From Rudanella paleaurantiibacter (lineage in GTDB: Bacteria; Bacteroidota; Bacteroidia; Cytophagales; Spirosomataceae): a stretch of 64,000 nt of DNA. The DNA lies in assembly GCF_009184635.1 (NCBI RefSeq), contig NZ_WELI01000011.1, positions 62,001-126,000 on the forward strand, in the 5' to 3' direction. The notes beneath the pieces are model-generated. The model ran no database searches and was not told the origin of the DNA. It saw only the letters and a program-made list of their open reading frames with translations. The position numbers and the translations under genes were made by a program. Shown here one piece after another: positions 24,155 to 35,500 of this stretch; the stretch's first letter is position 1; every line of letters begins with the position of its first letter.

Positions 24155-24390
24155 TCAATCCTCGTCGTTTCGGAAGTTCGACCCGGTAAAACCTTACAGG
24201 TCTTTGAGACCTGCAAGGTTTGGCTAATCCTTGTTGTCATGGAAGTGCGACTCTGAGCAGGACGTACAGGACGTACAGGAGTCTTAATCCTTGTTGTCAT
24301 GGAAGTGCGACTCTGAGCGCGAAAGACGCCTTTGTTAGTTCTCCGATCTTTGTGTCTTAATCCTTGTTGTAATGGAAGTGCGACTCTGAG
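24155..24390. CRISPR. Short CRISPR-like direct-repeat series without cas genes
   Basis: A 37-bp repeat ending in ATGGAAGTGCGACTCTGAG occurs at 24281-24317 and 24354-24390 with one difference. A third copy at 24221-24257 matches over its last 33 bp, and a degenerate copy lies near 24155-24186. Intervals are about 34, 23 and 36 bp and differ in sequence, as spacers would. The AATCCTTGTTGT...ATGGAAGT text recalls Bacteroidota CRISPR repeats from memory. Against a real array: few repeats, a decayed end, one 'spacer' that is the AACCTTACAGG palindrome, another that is internally repeated, and no cas gene in the window. It is probably a remnant or mimic. Confidence 0.4.
24190..24220. repeat. Interspersed palindrome, AACCTTACAGGTCT family
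   Basis: AACCTTACAGGTCT (24190-24203) and AGACCTGCAAGGTT (24207-24220) form a 14-bp stem with one mismatch. Three more copies lie at 36985-37017, 37123-37155 and 37241-37273. This copy sits exactly between two copies of the direct repeat listed as CRISPR-like. Confidence 0.8.
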
Positions 24391-24957
24391 AGTTCAAGTG
24401 GTGACAAGCCTGATTGACAAGATGTTAAAGAGCGAAAAATTGGAAATTTATAATTGAATCTTTCCAAAAGTCTATCTAAATAGGAACATTGCCCCGTCCG
24501 ATTGAGCAAGTTTACAAAACTTTCGCGAGTTATCACGGTGCGGCCGCTTATTTCCAGGTATCTCGTTTCAGGGCAAATACCGAGCATAAATCTGTAAGAA
24601 AAATGACTGGATACCCTGTGTCTGATGGTGTTTTTTGGACAGGCTACCCACGGAGATTTGCTTACCCATCCAGACCGATTTTGAGGGAATACCAGGGCCT
24701 TTTAAACAATTGGCACAGTAAATGGCGCGGTTAGGGCCAAGTTTAGCACGCAAGTTGATATAGAAAGTGTCTGACGAAAAAGTAAGTAATTATGCTTAGT
24801 TATTTATGGTAGTGGTATAATTCGGGCCAGCATCGCATGTAGGCTATCTACCAAAAAATGCGGTTTATCACCCGAATTGTAGTGCATACAGAAAAGTAGG
24901 CAGGCCTTTTGCAAGTAACCGTTCGAGCCATTGTATTGGCCCAAATGAGCCCGGTCT
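24391..24957. other. Gene-free AT-richer stretch before the lysyl-oxidase-like gene
   Basis: No credible coding sequence is seen. The short ORFs here (for example 24489-24734) lack family features. The base composition is visibly more AT-rich than in neighbouring genes, and an ATTCGGG/CCCGAAT pair lies near 24820-24880. The promoter for the lysyl-oxidase operon should be in this stretch, but I could not identify it. Confidence 0.5.
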
Positions 24958-26526
24958 ATGAACAATAACGTGTACAAAATTCATCCGTTTCGCATGGTCG
25001 TTTCGTGGCTGTCGGCCATCCCGGCAGAACACCGGTCGGCTCATTGCGTTTGGGATGGGCAGAACGCGTCCAACCGGGCTGCCATGTTTTGTACATCGCC
25101 GGTAGCAGGAGGGGCAACGTTTATAAACGAACCGTTCGCCCGGTACCGCGCTGCTAATCATCGCCCGCATCGGCTGACTCGATTCTCCGCTTATCGACTT
25201 CTGTATAGTTTTGGCCTCTTCCTTTTGCTCTGGACGACGCCAACCGTTGGTCAAGGGCAAACGTTTACGGCTCAGGGTGGCCCCATCCGCGACTTCCGCG
25301 GGACGGCCAAAGCCGATACGTTCCCGATTCGGGTACAGGGATTGCCGAACCGGATAAACCGGACCTTTGGCCTCGCCAAAGTGTGTCTGAGCGTATTTCA
25401 CGCCCGGTCGTCCGATATTAAAGTCGAGCTGGTGAACCCGGCCGGGGCAAGTATTTGGCTCACTAACCGCAACGGGGGCGACAATGGGCAACATTACGCC
25501 AATACCTGTTTCCGGTCCAACGGCTTTTCGGGGTACATTCATCAGGGCAAGGCCCCGTTTGAGGGCGAGTACATGCCCGATGGGCGCTTTACGTTTCTGA
25601 ACAACGATACCGACCCAAACGGTCTTTGGTATCTGCTCGTAACCGACCTGCGGGCGGGCGTACGGGGCAACCTCAACATCGTTTCGCTCACGTTCGAGAC
25701 CGACCCCACGCCCAATGCCGGTCAACCGCCCTGTTCGTTTGAGAACCCCGCTTACTGCCAATGCCCGCCCGGCACCAACTGCGAGCTACTGCCCGATCTG
25801 GTTATTCTGCCCCGGTTTACCCAGACCCAGATAAAAGAATATGCCTGGAACGACCCCAACTACCCCGGTCAGCTTCGCTTTGCCGCCAGTATTGGCAACA
25901 TCGGGGACGGGCCGCTCGAAACCTGGGGCAAACAGGAGTGGTACTGTGGCGACAAACGTGTGGATTCGACAGTGCGCTGCCCCGACGGTTCGTATGCCCG
26001 GCAGCGCATTTATCAGCGGGTTTACCAAAAACAGGGCGACAAACTCATCACCACCGACCGACCGGCCGGCACGAACTATTACGATAATCAGCCCGGACAC
26101 AATCACTACCACGTCGACGACTGGGTGGAGTTCCGGTTAGTCAAGATCAAGCCTGGTACGCGGGCAGGGCCCCGTCGGCAGGTGATAGCTAAAGGGCGCA
26201 AAGTCAGCTACTGCCTGTTCGACTCGGGGATTTGCAACAACAGCGATAGCCTCTGCACCTGCAACGGCACGGTGTACGGAGAGCGCAACCTGCCCAATTA
26301 TGGGCTTGGCAACTACGGCGAATGCAAATCCATGAAACAGGGCATTAGCGTGGGCGGGTACGATACCTACGGCGTGATGTACGAAGGGCAGTTTATCAAA
26401 CTGCCCCGAGGACTGCCCAAGGGTACGTACCAACTCGAAATCGAGATTGACCCCACGGGCTCTATTCGGGAGCGCGACCGAGCCAATAACCTGTTTACCA
26501 TGCCTATTCATCTTTCCAAACAGTAA
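24958..26526 (+). CDS. Secreted lysyl-oxidase-like copper amine oxidase with P-domain
   Basis: Up to 522 aa. The start is uncertain (24958, or 25084 for 480 aa), since the hydrophobic export segment YSFGLFLLLWTTPTVGQG lies at about 83-100. A proprotein-convertase P-like domain covers about 103-247. The C-terminal lysyl oxidase domain has copper ligands H381, H383 and H385 (GHNHYHVDDW), a Lys matching the quinone-forming lysine (K415, RKVSYCLFDSG) and the matching Tyr (Y468, QGISVGGYDTY). All known catalytic positions of animal lysyl oxidase seem conserved. Lysyl oxidases convert peptidyl lysine to aldehydes that cross-link matrix proteins. The giant protein gene begins 27 bp downstream. Confidence 0.87.
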   Translation: MNNNVYKIHPFRMVVSWLSAIPAEHRSAHCVWDGQNASNRAAMFCTSPVAGGATFINEPFARYRAANHRPHRLTRFSAYRLLYSFGLFLLLWTTPTVGQGQTFTAQGGPIRDFRGTAKADTFPIRVQGLPNRINRTFGLAKVCLSVFHARSSDIKVELVNPAGASIWLTNRNGGDNGQHYANTCFRSNGFSGYIHQGKAPFEGEYMPDGRFTFLNNDTDPNGLWYLLVTDLRAGVRGNLNIVSLTFETDPTPNAGQPPCSFENPAYCQCPPGTNCELLPDLVILPRFTQTQIKEYAWNDPNYPGQLRFAASIGNIGDGPLETWGKQEWYCGDKRVDSTVRCPDGSYARQRIYQRVYQKQGDKLITTDRPAGTNYYDNQPGHNHYHVDDWVEFRLVKIKPGTRAGPRRQVIAKGRKVSYCLFDSGICNNSDSLCTCNGTVYGERNLPNYGLGNYGECKSMKQGISVGGYDTYGVMYEGQFIKLPRGLPKGTYQLEIEIDPTGSIRERDRANNLFTMPIHLSKQ

Positions 26527-26553
26527 AACACTACCCATCTGATATATCTTTCC

Positions 26554-29500
26554 ATGAAAAAAAGTCTATTTCTATTGTTCATTCTGACGCTCGCGCTCTG
26601 TACAGCAGGCAGTGGGCTAAGTTGGGCGCAATGCACCAGCTGCGTGAATACCGCTGTCACGGGGGGGAGTTACAACCTCACGGGTAATCAGACCCTCTGT
26701 ATCACGGGCAACGTGGGTGATTTTAACCTGAACGTAAGCGGTACGGGTAACAAAATATGTGTGGCTTCGGGCGCTACCTGGACCATCGGGTTTGGTCTGA
26801 ATTTCAACACCAGCCTGACCATTGATGTGTACGGCACCATCAACGCCAACGGCAGCTACAACGTCAACGGAACGGGTAATCAGGCGGTGTTCAACATCAA
26901 GCCGGGGGCTACCATGAATACCAACACGCCCGGCTTTGGCAATTCCATTCGGATCAATAACGAGGGTACCCTCAATTTCACCAATACCGGTGCTATCACC
27001 AACGAAGGGTCGTTTACGCTTATCAATGCCACCACCGGTATTGTATCGGCCACGGCGACTACGCTCTTTAAGTTAGGTACGAACAGCTACGTAGAGAACG
27101 ATAACCTGATGACATTCTCCAACCTGGAGAACGCGGAAAGCGATATTCGGAACGCGCAGGGAGCCACCATCACCATTGGTCGGTATTTCTTCAACCACGG
27201 CAACATCATCAACGACGGACAGATCAATACCATCTGCGGGCCGTTTGGTAGCGTGGGTTGCGAGTTTATTGTGGGCGATAAAGGGCCGGGCAAGATATTC
27301 AGTATCAGCAATACGGGGTGTATGAGTGTAACCGGTACCGTAACCTTTAACGGACCGGGTTTTGTAAACGGTACGCTGGAAGTAACGGGCAATCTGACCA
27401 TCAACAAACCCGTTTCGGGTGCCAACGGCCGCATTATTGTCAACAATGGGGTGAGTACCATCTCGCTATCAGGTGCCTACAACGGTACCAATATGGCGTT
27501 CTGCGATAAGAATACAGCGGGCAATGTTTTCGACGTCGTGCAGGCCAACAACCCATCGACCAACGTCGTCTACACGGTTGATTGTAGCCCCAATCTCTGC
27601 GCGTCGGCGGACCTGTGCGTAGCGCCCTCAAACCTTACCCTGACGGCCGTCCCCGGCACACCTGCACCCGGTGCCACCGTGACCCTGGGCGTATCGGCCA
27701 GCAACACCACCCCGGGCAGCACCAGCTATACCTGGAGCGGATCGGGTATCAGCAGCCCCACGGCTACTACCGTTGCCAGCCGCACGCTGGTAGCCCCGGC
27801 CACGGCGGGTGTGTACACCTACACGGTGCTCGTCAGTAATGGAACCGGCTGTACGGCTACGGCTACGCGTAGTGTGACCGTGGTAGCCCTAGTTGATGGA
27901 TGTCCGGGTAACCTTTTGAGCAATGGGAGTCTGGAAAATGGGAATTTCAACAACTTCACCACAAGTAATCCGAGCATTTCCGGCACCTTGATGACCTATG
28001 GTGGTAGTCAGTCCGTCTTTTTGAGTGCCGACCCAGGGGGAAATACCTTACCCGATACACCCATAACCGGCTTCCGGGCAAATACAGGGTATTGGGTCGA
28101 CGCGACAACCAATGGGGGTCTGGGTGCCAAGGATGCCAACCGGCTTTTTGCCATTCCGGCCAATGTGGGTGCCAATAAGTGTCTGTTCCCTAATTCATCG
28201 TTAGGGTTTGCGTACACCAGCGGCAATTGCTACCGAATTTGTTTCTGGGCCGCCCAGTTTAATCCTGCATCGCCGAATAACGCTGCGCTAACTTCCATTT
28301 TCAATTTTGAATACGAAGACAGCTTTGGTGTACTAAGCCCTGGGGTAGCGTCTAACTTTTCAATTGCCCCCACGGCGACCAGTACATCCGGCTCGTTTCA
28401 GTCCATATCATGGACACTGCCCGCGTCTACAAACGTCAAAACCACAACCGGTGCTACCTACACAGGTGCCGCTGGGCAAGTGGTCGATTGGAAAACGCTG
28501 AATTGGCAGTACATCTGTCTGGACTTTACGCCAGCCGTCACGTCTGACCGGATGCGGATATACCTGTCCACTACCAACACGAACAACGGTGTGGCTATTG
28601 ACGGGATCTGCGCAACGGCCTGCTCAAGCAGTGCAACGTGTGCAATCAAAGCAACAGCTACCCCCGGCGCCTGTAATTCGGCTACTAATGGGTACACGGT
28701 TAGTGGTACCATTAGCCTGACGGCCCATACGACAGCTGGCACGGCCACCATCACCGACGGAACAAAGAGCACCACGATCAGTGTACCAGCGGGTGCTACC
28801 GCCGTGGCGTACTCACTCACGGGCCTCACCTCAGGCACGGGCTCGCATACGGTAACGGTTAGCCTGCCCGGTTGCGGTACGGCAACGGCGACCTATTCGG
28901 CTCCGGCTAGTTGTACTGTTGCCTGCACTCTGGCCATCACGGCCAATGCAAGTAGCTGCGACCCGGCTACCAACAAATACAGCGTAACCGGGCAACTTAC
29001 CTTTACCAATGCCCCATCGGCGGGGGTGCTGCGCGTTCGGATACCCGGCAAAGGCTATCAGGACTTTACCGCGCCTTTTACCAGCCCACTTAGTTACTCC
29101 ATTGGCGGGCTCAACTCTGACGGGCAAACGGGGACTGTCATCGCTACATTCAGTAACGGTACCTGCTCAGCAACGGCTGGCTATACAGCCCCGGTACTGT
29201 GTTTGCCATCGGTATGTGTTAGCCCCCAAACTGGCGGTGTGGAGTCGTACAGCTATGCTATTCCGCTCACGACCACGAACTGGACCCAAGCCATGCCGTT
29301 GCCTAAATTTGATACGCAGGGCGGAACACGGGTGCTTAAATCGGTTCTCTTTACGGTTAACCAGTCAATCCGAAACTGGGGCGTAGCCGAAAGCCAGGAT
29401 ACGGAAGCCACCGAGGTGAATATCGAAACCACGGGGACTACGTCGTTCTCTTTGAACGGGGTAGCGTTTGTCAGCAACGTGTTTGCGGCAACCAATTATC

Positions 29501-32500
29501 CCAAAACGGTCAGTGCCGCCGTTCTTGTTCCGGCAACGGGCTCGTGGCCGGGCGATAACACGGCACCTACATTCCCCTCAACATTGCTGGCAATGCCGTT
29601 TGTCACGACGGCTTTGAATAGCCTGACCGACCCGACCCTGTCGCCGAGCTGGGTGACAAACGTGACCGGCGACCCGACGGACGACGATGACATGACGTAC
29701 TTCGCGCCGGTCTTTTCGGATGGCTCAAAGAGCTTCTCGTACAGTGCAACGGCCGATCTGGCGAATTTTATCGGCACGGGTAATCTCGATTTAAGAGCCA
29801 ATGCCCGTGGTGCTTCTCTTGTTAGTGGAGCTGGAAATCTGGTTACGCAGATTCGAACGGCGGCCGATGCCGTAGCCACTGTCACGTATGTGTACTGCGA
29901 TGTTCCACTCGTTTGCTCGCTTACGGCGACAGCTACCCCCGGTACGTGTAATTCGGCTACCAATCAATATTCGGTATCGGGCACCATCAGCCTGACGAAC
30001 AATGTCACGGGCGGTACGGCAACGGTCACCGATGGCACCAAAACCGCCACGGTTACGGTGCCAGCCGGTGCAACAACGGTGGCCTATTCGTTGACCGGTC
30101 TTACGTCGGGCACGGGTTCACATACGGTAACGGTAAGCCTGCCCGGTTGCGGTACAGCGACTGCCATGTACGTGGCTCCGGCCAGCTGCACGGTGGCACC
30201 GTGTTCAACCTCGGCCACGGCTCAAGCCACTTGTAACAACAATGGCACGCTCGATGTCACTTCAGACGATTTTATCAACATTCTGCTGACGCCGTACAGC
30301 AATGTGCAGGGAAGTCGATTCACGCTGACGGCCACCCAAAATGGTAATCCGGTCAGCCTGAGCCTGTCGGATGGCAGTTCGTTTACGGCTTTAAGTTATG
30401 CCTACCCGAAACCCCTCCGTGCTCCGGTTGGTTCGGCGGGAAATGGCAACATCATCCTGACGCTCACCGACGTTACCAACACCACGTGCATTACGCAGGT
30501 GACCGTGGTTGATCCGGGTGAGTGTGCAGCCGCTGCCTGTGTGGGTGCAACCCCACAAACGGTGACGAACACGTATCGTACCCCATTCCAGCCGACCGAG
30601 TTGAACAGTGTTCCGCTGTTATTGCCCAAGTTCGATGATGGTGGAGGTACCCGGACGCTGACGGGCGTAAAGCTCACCTACGGCATGTTCGAAGCGACGA
30701 ATCTCCTTTTCGAGAATACGGCCGCTACTCCCTCGGTGTTCCGGCCTACGGTAACCGCTGACATTTTCATTGATCTGGGTGCCACAAACCTGTCTACAGA
30801 AACCACCACTGCAACCCCCGGCTCGCAAACCGCCCCGGCCAGTATCACCGTGGCCGCTCAGGGAACCTATGGCGGAGATGTACTATACGGGCCCCTGCCC
30901 ACCCAACGACTGTCGACTTTATTTGGGATGGGAAGCTGGCTGGATGATGTTATGATCGACATCTACAGCGATCCCCGCCTGGATTCCCGCTGGGTAACCA
31001 ATGCAACGGGTAATCCCACCACGGACGATGATATGTATGTGATGCCGCCCCTGAGCCTGACGTTTAGCGGCACCAACAGCTACACGGCAACGGGGGATCT
31101 GACTCAGTTTATTGGTACCGGTCAGATTCCGCTAACGGCTTCAACCCTCAATGGTCTGACGCTTTCGGGGGGCGGTGGCAATCTGATCTACAAGCAGTGG
31201 ACCAAAGCCTATGCCTACGCGACGGTGGAGTACACCTATATCTGTAACAGCTGCACACTGGTTGCTACGGCTACGCCCGGCAATTGTGACCCTGTTACGA
31301 ATAGGTATGCTGTAACCGGTACAGTGAGCCTGACAAACAATTTAGCGGGTGGCACGGCCACCATCACCGACGGCGTGAAGAGCACCACGGTCACGGTACC
31401 CGCCGGTGCCACCTCGGTCGCTTACTCGCTGACGGGCCTGACCTCGGGTACGGGCTCGCACACGGTAACGGTTAGCCTGCCCGGTTGCGGCACGGCCACA
31501 GCGACCTACAACGCTCCGGCCAGCTGCTCGGTTGATTGTGCTACCCTCAATGCGGGCCCTGATCAGGATTTGTCGTGTAACAGTAGTGCGGGCATTCGGG
31601 CCACATCTGTTTTGCGGCCGAGCATTCCGGGAGGTACCTGGACCGCGTCGAGCGCCAATATTAGGTTCTACGATAGCAATGATACAACGTTCGCCTTTGT
31701 AGACAGCCCCGGTACCTATACCTTGACCTATAGCTTGCCCGGTGGTTGCTCTGATCAGGTTGTGATAACCTTCCAACAGCTCGCCCCCACCTGTAATAAC
31801 CTGTGGGATTCCATGACCGGCGTTCTCTCGTTGTATGGTAGCTCTACAGCAACTACCCTCTACAAATCGGCGTCGTACCCCGGTTCACTGGGTGGCGAAA
31901 CCGATCTGAGTTTCCAGTTTTTATCAGGCCTTGCTCTTTCGGGTAATGGGGCCGCGCTCGAAGCGGGTAATTTTGAATGGTCTAACGGGCCAGGGCGTTA
32001 TTCTAAAGTCGTGATTTCGTGGGATGGCGTGGACAATTCAGCCGCTGCACTAAATCCAACCGGGCTGGGCGGCCTTAACTTCTCGGGAGCCGGAAACTTC
32101 GGTTTCGTCATAAATGCTGTCGATATAGCTCGTTTTAAAGTTACACTCCGCCTGTACACCGACGCGAACCGGGTATCGGAGTCTTACTTCTCGATGGATC
32201 AGCCCGGAAACCTCAATAGCAATATCCCGGTTGAGTTTACGACGTTTACCGCCACAGTAGGTAGCGGGGCAGACCTGTCGAACATTGGCGCTATTGAGCT
32301 TATATTCGAACCAATCAACCTGCTAAGCACGGCCAACGGGATTGATCTCAATGCAACTTGCTTCCACACGCCCTGCCTGATTCCCTGCGCAGTTGCGACC
32401 ACGGCTACAGCCAGCACCTGTAATCCGGCGACCAATCAGTACACGGTTTCGGGTACCATTAGCCTGACGAGTGCCACAGCCGGCACGGCCACCATCACCG

Positions 32501-35500
32501 ACGGTGCGAAGAGCACCACGGTCACGGTACCCGCCGGTGCCACCTCGGTCGCTTACTCGCTGACGGGCCTAACCTCGGGTACGGGCTCGCACACGGTAAC
32601 GGTCAGCCTGCCCGGCTGCGCCACGGCCACAGCGATCTACAACGCTCCGGCTAGCTGCTCAGTAGCTGCCACCATCAATGTCACTTCGGCCACGGTATGC
32701 TACGGCAACTCGGCCACGCTGACGGCTTCGGGCTGTGTGGGCACGGTAGCGTGGAGTAACGGGACTACGGGTACTACGCTCGTGACTCCAGCCCTCACGC
32801 AGACCACCAGCTACACGGCTACTTGTACCACCGCCAGTGCAACCACCTTCGCGTTGGGTACGGTGACGGTGCTGCCGCAACCGGTGCTTAATCTGAGTGC
32901 CAGTGCTACGCTGGTGACCGTTGGGGCAAACGTGACTTTGACTGCCGCAGGTTGTGCGGGTACAGTAGCGTGGAGCAATGGAAGCACGGGAGCCAGCATC
33001 GTCGTTACCCCGACGCAACCGACCCAAACCTACTCAGCAACGTGTACGACAGGTCCGGCTTGCTTTACCACCGCATCCATCGTCGTGAACACCGAAGCGC
33101 CTGCTTCTCTTGTAGTCTCATCGGCTACAGTATGCCACGGTTCATCAGCCACGTTGACGGCCGCTGGTTGCACCGGCTCTGTTACGTGGAGCAACGGAAC
33201 TACGGGCAATACGCTCGTGACTTCGGCCCTCACGCAGACCACCAACTACACAGCGACTTGTACGACGGCTACCTCAACGACCTTTGCGGTGGGTACCGTG
33301 ACGGTGAATCCGGCCGTAACCGCGACCATCAGTGCGGCCAATCTAAGCATTTGCGCCGGCCAGTCAACCACCCTGACAGCCTCGGGTGGGGCCTCCTACC
33401 TGTGGAGCAACGGCGCGACCACCGCAACTATTTCGGTAAGCACGGCTGGTACCTACTCGGTAACAGCCACTTCAGCCGCTGGTTGCTCGGGCACGGCTAC
33501 TACGACCGTGGTACAGAACCCGGCCCCTGTTGTGACGGTTACGTCGGCCACGGTTTGTGCGGGTAGCTCAGCCACCCTCACCGCTTCAGGAGCGGCTACG
33601 TACCTCTGGAGCACGGGGGCGACAACTCCAGGCATTGTCGTATCTGCCACGGCAACGACCACGTATTCGGTGACTGGCACCAGCTCGGCTGGGTGCTCGG
33701 CCACGGCCACGGGCACCGTGACGGTACTGCCTCTGCCGGTAATTAATCTGTCAGCCAGCTCGACGCTGGTAACGGCAGGAAGCAACGTCACCCTGACGGC
33801 CACTGGTTGCACTGGATCAGTAGCCTGGAGCAACGGCTCGACTGGAGCAAGCATCGTGGTGATGCCGATGCAGGCTACCCAAACCTACTCAGCAACATGT
33901 ACGACGGGGCCAAGCTGCTTTACAACGGCTTCGATTGTGGTGAACACCGAAGCGCCTGCTTCTCTTGTAGTATCATCGGCCACGATCTGCTCCGGTTCAT
34001 CAGCCACGCTGACGGCTGCTGGTTGCACCGGTACGGTAACTTGGAGCAACGGAACTACGGGCAATACGCTCGTGACTCCGGCCCTCACGCAGACCACCAA
34101 CTACACAGCGACTTGTACGACGGCTACCTCAACGACCTTTGCGGTGGGTACCGTGACGGTGAATCCGGCCGTAACCGCCACCATCAGTTCGGCTGGTGTT
34201 TCGGGTAGTCTAAGCATTTGCGCAGGCCAGTCAACCACCCTGACAGCCTCGGGTGGGGCCTCCTACCAGTGGAACAACGGCGCGACCACGGCCACCATCT
34301 CGGTGAGTGCAGCGGGCACCTACTCGGTAACGGCCATTTCAGCCGCTGGTTGCTCGGGCACGGCTACTACGACCGTAGTACAGAATCCAACACCTGTCGT
34401 GACAGTTACTTCGGCCACGGTTTGCGCCGGGGAGTCAACCACGCTGACCGCTTCAGGAGCGGCTACATACCGCTGGAGCACGGGGGCAACAACCCAAAGC
34501 ATCGTTGTTTCCGCTACCGCAACGACCACGTATTCTGTGACTGGCACCAGCTCGGCTGGATGCTCGGCCACGGCTACGGGCACCGTGACAGTCAACGGAC
34601 AGCCCCAGATTATCAGCGTCAACCAGAGCACGATCTGCGTGGGTAACGTGGCCAGCCTGACTGTCAACGCGACCAGCACCGGCTCGGGTGTACTTGAGTA
34701 CAGCCTCAACGGCGGGGCTTTCCAGACCGCCAACAGCTTTACCCTGAACGCCCCCGTCAGCACTACTGCCGTGATCGTGGTTCGCACGCAGGGCAGTAGC
34801 TGTACGGCTACCGAATCGATCGTAGTCAACTGCGCCTGCCAGACGCCCGTTAGTCTGACTTTCGTGCCCACTGCACTGCAAACCTGCCCAGAGGTCCCCG
34901 TTAGCTTCACGGTCGGGGTAGCCGGAGCTACCTCGGCTTCGCTCACCAGCTCGGGCACGGGTACGTTCAGCCAATCGGTCGTTAGCGGCATGGCCACGGT
35001 AACTTACCTGCCCTCTCTGGCCGACGCCACTGCGGGCAGTGTAACCCTGACGCTGACCTCGGCCGATCCCGATGGAACCGGTACCTGTGTCGCTGATCAG
35101 GTGAGCCGCGTGCTGACCATCAACCCCGCACCGGTGGTGACGGTCACATCGGCCAGCATCTGTGCCGGTGAAATGGCGACCCTGACTGCTACCGGCGCCG
35201 ACACCTATTTGTGGAGTAACGGAGCAACCACACAGACCATCAGCGTGAGTGTGGCCGGTACCTACTCGGTAACAGGGACCACGGCTGCGGGCTGCTCGGC
35301 TACGGCCACCGGTACGCTGACCGTCTTTGGCCAACCGACCATCAGCCCGGCTATTCTGCCGGCGGCTACCGTGGGCGTAGCCTACAGCCAGACGCTAACC
35401 GGCAACGGGGGGCGGGCACCTTACACCTTCGCGGTGGTAGCGGGTAGCCTACCCCAGGGCCTGAGCCTATCGACTGGCGGTGTGCTGGCGGGAACCCCCA

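Noticed and set aside
24489-24734. An 81-aa ORF in the gene-free stretch
   Set aside because: No start context, no family features and AT-rich non-coding surroundings.
34453-35334. A 293-aa antisense ORF in the giant protein gene
   Set aside because: It is an artefact of repetitive, GC-rich Ig-module sequence.
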